Below are positions 16,091 through 20,330 of a DNA stretch of 20,330 nt, in pieces; position 1 is the stretch's first letter; each line of letters opens with the position of its first letter. The notes beneath the pieces are model-generated. The model did no database searches. It saw nothing but the letters and a program-made list of their open reading frames with translations, and had not been told where the DNA came from. Origin of the DNA: WRHT01 sp031550525 (GTDB taxonomy: Bacteria; Desulfobacterota; Desulfovibrionia; Desulfovibrionales; Desulfovibrionaceae); the NCBI GenBank assembly GCA_031550525.1, contig JAVBON010000041.1, positions 1 through 20,330 on the forward strand. Reading direction: 5' to 3'. Made by a program: the position numbers and the translations under genes.

Positions 16091-16204
16091 TTAAGCCTGC
16101 GGTTCCTTGCTTTTTTTGTTCTTTCTTTCAGACTTGATAGTAAAGAGCATGGAAATTACAAAAGCTGCAAGCATAACGGCGAGAAAAATACCCTTTCCAG
16201 ACAT
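16091..16204 (-). CDS. 37-residue single-pass membrane protein
   Basis: ATG 16204 is preceded by a near-perfect GGAGGTG at 4-8 bases. The peptide has one hydrophobic helix (about residues 4-23, GIFLAVMLAAFVISMLFTI) and a Lys/Arg-rich tail (KSERKNKKSKEPQA), so the C-terminus should face the cytoplasm. It has its own terminator about 60 bp downstream. It does not resemble KdpF in sequence, although a Kdp-like two-component pair lies divergently 394 bp away. Small proteins of this form often regulate membrane complexes; the partner is unknown. Confidence 0.7.
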   Translation of the reverse strand: MSGKGIFLAVMLAAFVISMLFTIKSERKNKKSKEPQA

Positions 16205-16420
16205 AACGCACCTCCACAATTTGTTATAAGGCTTTTCTTAACTATTGTTTAAACCAACGTTACACCGGCAAAAGGCCATGTGGAATTTCCACGGCATTAA
16301 ACTTGTCATGCTATACATAAAAAAAATGTTAAGATCGTTTGGCTGGTTGTTTTGCCATAAACGACACGTGGTTTGATGATAAAGGGGTGCGTAATGCCGT
16401 GCCCTTGCCGGGCGAAACTG

Positions 16421-16483
16421 GCATAATATGCGCTTGGCAGCGTAATGTGTAGCTCGAAATATGACTATAGCCGCATATTATGC
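16421..16483. promoter_or_regulatory. Pair of GCATA-W-TATGC palindromes, 52 bp centre to centre
   Basis: GCATAATATGC (16421-16431) and GCATATTATGC (16473-16483) are both palindromic around one central base and are followed by the same GCTT context. The 52-bp spacing is five helical turns, which would put a bound regulator on the same face of the DNA. They sit in the 394-bp gap between the 37-residue gene and the Kdp-like kinase gene. The rest of that gap shows the short GTTAAGATTG-like repeats described under findings and nothing else. Confidence 0.5.
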
Positions 16484-16598
16484 GCTTTTTACCATTTGTG
16501 TTAAGATTGCATAAAAAATTGGGCATACCGCCACAAATATTGTTCTTTGAGGTAAGATTGACCATACTTAAAGCCGGTTAGCCAGTACGGAGAGCGCA

Positions 16599-18185
16599 TT
16601 GAATATAAGCTTTAAAACCCTGCAAAAAAGGTCGCGGCTAAAGTCCGCTACCGCTTGGCGCGACGCTTTTGTTTCAAACTGCGTTTTGGCGGTTTGCTCG
16701 CTCATAGGCTACCTGTTTCATTCTTTGCAATTGAGCGAAGCCAATATCATATCCATTTATATTCTAGGCATACTGTTTATTTCTTCCATCACATCCAGTT
16801 GGGTATACGGAACAGTCTCATCAGTGTGCGGAGTTCTTTTATTCAACTTTTTATATGCCGACCCTATATTCAACTTTCATGTTTACGATCTGCAATACTC
16901 CATAACCACAGTTGTTATGTTGGGAGCATCGCTTATTACAAACTATATAATGACTTTGTTTCGCATGCAGATTGTCAGGGAAAAGCAGGAAATACGCCGT
17001 TTGGATATTCTGCTTGAAACCAGCCAGCACTTGCAGCAAGCTCAGAATATGAGCGATATTTTAAATGTGGCTTCAGCGCAACTTTACAAAATGTTTGAGC
17101 GCGCGGTTTTGATTTTTCCGCTAGCCGATGGCAAGCTGACGCAACCTGTTATCAAAGGTCCGGAAAGTGACTTGGTGTTTTTTTCCAAAGATTTTGTGTT
17201 GGAAAAAAGCGCCCTGCAGCAATTTTCCGCTTCAGAAAATGATGAAAAATACATGGTTATTCATATAGATAGTGGCAAAGACGCTGTCTGTTTCAAACTG
17301 ATGAACAGAGAAGTTCTTTTTGCGCTTATTTGCATTGTTGTTGATTCCGGCAAAAGAATAGTTGCATACGAATACAACCTGGTTTTGGCCATGTTGGATG
17401 AAATAGCCTTGTCGCTGGAAAAATACAATCTGCATTTGTTTAACGAGAGCATTGCGCGCGAGGCCGAGGCAGAGCGCCTGCGCACAAACCTGCTGCGCAC
17501 CATTTCTCACGATCTGCGCACGCCGCTTACCAGCATATCGGGCAATGCGGATATTCTTTTGAACAATGGCGACCAGATTAAACCCGACCTGCGTAAGCAG
17601 TTGTATCAAAATATATATAATGATTCTGAATGGTTGATAAACCTTGTGGAAAATTTGCTTTTCGTAACGCGCATAGACAACGGCGTAATGGCTATAAATA
17701 CGGAGTATGAGGCCTTACAGGAAATTGTGCAGGAATCGTTAAATTCCATGTCAAAACGCACTAAAGATCACCATGTTTCCATTGAAATGCCCGATGAGCT
17801 TATTGTGGTAAAAACAGACGCCAGGCTGCTCATGCAGGTAATTGTAAATATTGTGGATAATGCCATAAAATACACGCCCGCCGGCTCAGACATAAAGGTG
17901 AGGGTATTCAGGCGTGGCGCGCAGGCAGTGGTTGAGGTGGCGGATACCGGCTGCGGAATAAGCGATAATGACAAGCAAAAAGTATTCGAAATGTTTTACA
18001 CCACCAATAAAAATCTGAGCGACAGCCGCCGGGGCATAGGGCTTGGGCTGCCGCTATGCCAGTCTATTATCAGCGCCCACGGCAGCACTATTACTATTGC
18101 GGATAATACGCCAAGCGGCGTTATTGTAAGCTTCGCCCTCAAGCTGGAGGAGGTGTGCATTGAAAACGAATGTATTGGTGGTTGA
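16599..18185 (+). CDS. kdpD: KdpD-like sensor histidine kinase lacking the N-terminal KdpD/USP domains
   Basis: The 528-residue inner-membrane sensor kinase corresponds only to the C-terminal part of KdpD (about 890 residues in E. coli). It begins just before the four-helix DUF4118 membrane domain (about 25-120), including ISIYILGILFISSITSSWVYG and NFLYADPIFNF. A GAF-like region (about 140-270) follows. The HisKA domain carries the phosphorylated histidine in TISHDLRTPL (His304). The ATPase domain has N-box NIVDNAIKYTP, G1 DTGCGIS, F-box FEMFYT and G2 GIGLGLP. The start is TTG 16599 with GGAGAG 7-8 bases upstream; no ATG fits, and the upstream DNA does not encode the missing part, so the short form is native. 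The response-regulator gene overlaps its end by 26 bp. No kdpFABC genes are present, so potassium control is an assumption. Confidence 0.9.
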   Translation: MNISFKTLQKRSRLKSATAWRDAFVSNCVLAVCSLIGYLFHSLQLSEANIISIYILGILFISSITSSWVYGTVSSVCGVLLFNFLYADPIFNFHVYDLQYSITTVVMLGASLITNYIMTLFRMQIVREKQEIRRLDILLETSQHLQQAQNMSDILNVASAQLYKMFERAVLIFPLADGKLTQPVIKGPESDLVFFSKDFVLEKSALQQFSASENDEKYMVIHIDSGKDAVCFKLMNREVLFALICIVVDSGKRIVAYEYNLVLAMLDEIALSLEKYNLHLFNESIAREAEAERLRTNLLRTISHDLRTPLTSISGNADILLNNGDQIKPDLRKQLYQNIYNDSEWLINLVENLLFVTRIDNGVMAINTEYEALQEIVQESLNSMSKRTKDHHVSIEMPDELIVVKTDARLLMQVIVNIVDNAIKYTPAGSDIKVRVFRRGAQAVVEVADTGCGISDNDKQKVFEMFYTTNKNLSDSRRGIGLGLPLCQSIISAHGSTITIADNTPSGVIVSFALKLEEVCIENECIGG

Positions 18186-18864
18186 AGACGACAATGCGGT
18201 CAGAAATCTCATTACCACCGCCCTGGGCACTTTCGGGTACAAATTCCGTTACGCGCGCAACGGGGCCGAGGCTATTACAGAGGCCGTTTCCATTCAGCCG
18301 GATTTGTTTATTCTGGATCTGGGTCTGCCGGATATGGACGGCGTGGATATTATAGCCCGGCTGCGTACCTGGACCAACAACCCAATTATAGTGGTAAGCG
18401 CCCGTAGCGAAGTGCATGACAAAATAGCGGCCTTGGATGCCGGAGCCGACGATTACCTTACCAAGCCTTTCAGCGTGGAGGAGCTTATGGCGCGGGTGCG
18501 CGCGGCCCTTCGCAAAATGAGCTATGACAACAGCCCGCAAAAAGGCACCAATGTGTTTGTAAACGGCGGGCTGCGCATTGATTACGCCGCCAATTCCGTT
18601 TTTGTGGATAATGTTGAAGTTCACCTGACCCCGCTGGAGTACAAGCTTTTGTGCCTGCTCTCGCGCAATGTGGGCAAGGTGCTTACGCACAACTATATTT
18701 TGAAGGAAATATGGGCCAGCGAGTTTGAAAGCACCACTCAATCATTACGTGTGTTCATGGCGGCCCTGCGCAAAAAAATAGAAAAAAACCAGTCCGAGCC
18801 GCAGTTTTTAAAAACCCATATGGGCGTAGGCTATCGTATGGTGCGAGTGCAGGATGATGCCTAG
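18160..18864 (+). CDS. kdpE: KdpE-like OmpR-family response regulator
   Basis: A 234-residue cytoplasmic transcription factor, partner of the kinase encoded just upstream. The receiver domain (1-115) has the acidic pocket Glu9-Asp10-Asp11, phospho-acceptor Asp53 in FILDLGLPDMDG, Ser80 in VVSARS and Lys102 in YLTKPF. The winged-helix DNA-binding domain (about 135-230) has the OmpR-type recognition segment TTQSLRVFMAALRKKIE and ends GVGYRM. The start is TTG 18160 with GGAGGAGG 6 bases upstream, inside the last 26 bp of the kinase gene, so translation is probably coupled. It is the last gene of the unit; a compact terminator follows. The target genes are not visible. Confidence 0.93.
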   Translation: MKTNVLVVEDDNAVRNLITTALGTFGYKFRYARNGAEAITEAVSIQPDLFILDLGLPDMDGVDIIARLRTWTNNPIIVVSARSEVHDKIAALDAGADDYLTKPFSVEELMARVRAALRKMSYDNSPQKGTNVFVNGGLRIDYAANSVFVDNVEVHLTPLEYKLLCLLSRNVGKVLTHNYILKEIWASEFESTTQSLRVFMAALRKKIEKNQSEPQFLKTHMGVGYRMVRVQDDA

Positions 18865-18867
18865 ATA

Positions 18868-18888
18868 GCGCCCGCGCGGGGCTTATTT
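18868..18888 (+). terminator. Terminator after the response-regulator gene
   Basis: GCCC (18870-18873) pairs with GGGC (18879-18882) around GCGCG and is followed by TTATTT, 5 bp after the stop codon. The stem is short, so this is moderate evidence. Confidence 0.5.
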
Positions 18889-18920
18889 ACCGCGCTTGAG
18901 GCAGTGTCTTTTTATTGTAT

Positions 18921-18938
18921 AAAAAAAGCCCGCGCGGC
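18921..18938 (-). terminator. Terminator after the second tpsB
   Basis: On the minus strand GCC-GCGCG-GGC is followed by seven T residues, a few bases beyond the tpsB stop codon. It can also pair over about 40 bp with the related CCGCGCGGGG of the convergent terminator at 18870-18882. Confidence 0.5.
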
Positions 18939-18941
18939 ACG

Positions 18942-20330
18942 TCAGAATTTTATGTTCGCCCCTGCGTACAGGTACCAGGCGGCGTTGTCCTCCATCCATT
19001 TTTCTTTATGCAATACTATCGAGTAAGCGGCTGAGGCCTCAATATACTCGTGGTTCAGGGCGCATTTCAGCCCGCCACCGGCCAGAGAGGCGTTTTTTAT
19101 GTGCTTGCTGTTGGATTCAACCAGGCCGTAATCCAGAAAAAGGCCGGGGCTGAACAGGGCCAGAATTTTGTTTTGCGTGCCCAACATGCGGTTAAGGTCA
19201 AAGGTAACGTCGTTGCGCAGGGTAAAACCGGTGTCGCCTTGGGCGCTGTCGTCCTTAAAGCCGCGTACCGAATACTGCCCGCCTATGTGAAAGGCCTCGC
19301 TGCTGAAAAGCTCGTGGGCGCTAAACTGAAAATCCAGAGTATTGGTAAAGCTGGCGCAGCCGTAGCGAAAGCTGTGGTAGCCATATAGCTTGAAGGCGGT
19401 GTACTGCGCCTTTTGGGTGTAGGGGCTGCCGCTGTCGCTCATGGTATCTGGCGCGTCCAGCCCTTGGCTGATGCCGGGCTTCAGGTACAGCACGTTGAAA
19501 GAGCCGTAAAAGGTGGCGGGCGTCTCCAGCGTTAGCACGGTAAGGTTGCGGCTGGAGGCGTCGTTTTTTACCTCCACGTCATATACCTTGGAGTAGTTTT
19601 CAGCCTTTTTGTGCGTAAGGCTTGCCGAAACTGCAATTTTATACTGCTGCGCGCGCAGCAGCATGCGCTCCAACGCTACAATGTGGTTTATGCTGTCTCC
19701 GTACGAGTAAAAACGCTCGCCGCTGGCGGGCAGCACAAGGCTGGTACGGTAATCGGAATAAGAGAAATTGTAGGAACCAGTCCAGTAGCCAAAAGGCACG
19801 CTTAAGCCCGCGCTGAAAATGTTTGAATCGCGCCTGTCGTAGTTGTAGCTGGGGGAGTTGGTGTAGCTTAAGGTTATCTGGTCGTTCAGGCCCAGCAGGC
19901 TGTCTTGGCTCAGGCGCAGGCCCGCGCGCCATTCGCCGGTGCTTTCGGAGCCGGCGTTGTCGGTAAACAGCGCTATTCTGGTGCTGCCTCGCGGGTTGTT
20001 TGTTATTTCCACCGTGCTGTAGCCGTTTTTCGTTTCCGATGGCTTTATATCCATTTTGGCGTCGTTGGAGGGCAGGCGGTTCATTTGCTCCAGACCCTGC
20101 TCAATATCGCGCAGGTTAAGCGCTTCGCCTCTGGTAAAGGGAAAGGCCGTGTAATACTCGCCCGCCCCAATGCCGCTAAAGCCCTCAATGCGCCCTTCCA
20201 CGATAATAATTTGGAGAATTCCTTCTTTAAGGTGTGTTTGTGGTATTTTGATGAATGCGCGTGATGTGATGTAGCCTGTGTTTATGTACAGGTTTGTGAT
20301 ATCTTGGAGGAGTGTGTTTATGTGTGTTAG
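18942..20330 (-). CDS. Second TpsB-type outer-membrane transporter (5' end outside window)
   Basis: The frame is open from the right edge to TGA 18942, giving 463 residues; the signal peptide, the N-terminal helix and the first part of POTRA are missing. An internal GTG at 20201 is not the start, because the reading continues upstream as recognisable POTRA sequence (LLQDITNLYINTGYITSRAF). Further family marks are DIEQGLEQMNRLPSN, the barrel-start segment RIALFTDNAGSESTGEW, the L6-loop motif VRGF followed by GDTGFTLRNDV, and a final beta-strand ending in Phe (YLYAGANIKF), as expected for Omp85-superfamily barrels. It is a paralogue of the TpsB at 5823-7598, but the barrels differ clearly, so it probably exports a different TpsA. 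No TpsA gene lies downstream; a partner could only be beyond the right edge. Confidence 0.93.
   Translation of the reverse strand, partial: LTHINTLLQDITNLYINTGYITSRAFIKIPQTHLKEGILQIIIVEGRIEGFSGIGAGEYYTAFPFTRGEALNLRDIEQGLEQMNRLPSNDAKMDIKPSETKNGYSTVEITNNPRGSTRIALFTDNAGSESTGEWRAGLRLSQDSLLGLNDQITLSYTNSPSYNYDRRDSNIFSAGLSVPFGYWTGSYNFSYSDYRTSLVLPASGERFYSYGDSINHIVALERMLLRAQQYKIAVSASLTHKKAENYSKVYDVEVKNDASSRNLTVLTLETPATFYGSFNVLYLKPGISQGLDAPDTMSDSGSPYTQKAQYTAFKLYGYHSFRYGCASFTNTLDFQFSAHELFSSEAFHIGGQYSVRGFKDDSAQGDTGFTLRNDVTFDLNRMLGTQNKILALFSPGLFLDYGLVESNSKHIKNASLAGGGLKCALNHEYIEASAAYSIVLHKEKWMEDNAAWYLYAGANIKF

Noticed and set aside
16091..16204. KdpF as the identity of the 37-residue protein
   Set aside because: Its sequence and basic tail do not match KdpF, it is divergent from the sensor gene, and no kdpA follows it.
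1..20330. CRISPR arrays, tRNA or rRNA genes, phage genes
   Set aside because: No spaced identical repeats, cloverleaf structures, rRNA stretches or phage structural genes were seen; the regular repeats at the left are protein-coding modules of tpsA.

Overview
The window looks like chromosome of a Gram-negative bacterium, most likely a deltaproteobacterial sulfate reducer of the Desulfovibrio type. This placement is an inference. It rests on two outer-membrane two-partner secretion (TPS) loci, a free-standing pyruvate-kinase C-terminal-domain protein of a kind I associate with Desulfovibrionaceae and archaea, a 4HB-type chemoreceptor, a medium GC content and frequent TTG starts. No rRNA, tRNA, CRISPR array, intact insertion sequence or phage gene was seen.

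Layout. Positions 1-7598 (minus strand) hold a TPS operon: a TpsB outer-membrane transporter (7598 to 5823) followed by a giant FHA/CdiA-type TpsA exoprotein that starts at 5750 and is still open at the left edge (1916 codons visible). A 9-bp-arm palindrome and AT-rich DNA lie upstream. On the plus strand follow an EamA/DMT exporter with a structured leader (8117-9025), about 900 bp of non-coding DNA with a 24-bp tandem repeat and hairpins, a chemoreceptor (9943-11709) with a clear terminator, and a membrane-anchored protein with a SecD P1-head-like domain (12110-13264). A minus-strand unit follows: a short ClC-type chloride channel/antiporter (14917 to 13646), two tiny overlapping ORFs and a terminator. 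A repeat cluster with inverted copies (15038-15282) sits just upstream of the pyruvate-kinase-C-like gene (15364-15903). A 37-residue single-helix membrane protein (16204 to 16091) converges on that gene at a shared terminator. Next is a KdpD/KdpE-like two-component pair (16599-18864), both with TTG starts and overlapping by 26 bp, whose kinase lacks the usual N-terminal KdpD and USP domains. The right edge cuts a second tpsB (18942-20330, minus strand).

How the parts relate. The TPS operon should secrete and display a long beta-helical adhesin or contact-dependent effector; its C-terminus, which would tell these apart, is outside the window. The second TpsB has no visible TpsA partner. The Kdp-like pair has no kdpFABC operon here, so its targets are unknown; a pair of GCATA-W-TATGC palindromes exactly 52 bp apart lies upstream of it. 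Most other genes are single transporter, sensor or envelope genes in an accessory-looking region. The most unusual items are the SecD-head-like orphan, the truncated-architecture KdpD, the candidate MITE-like repeat, the small ORFs, and the operator-like palindromes.
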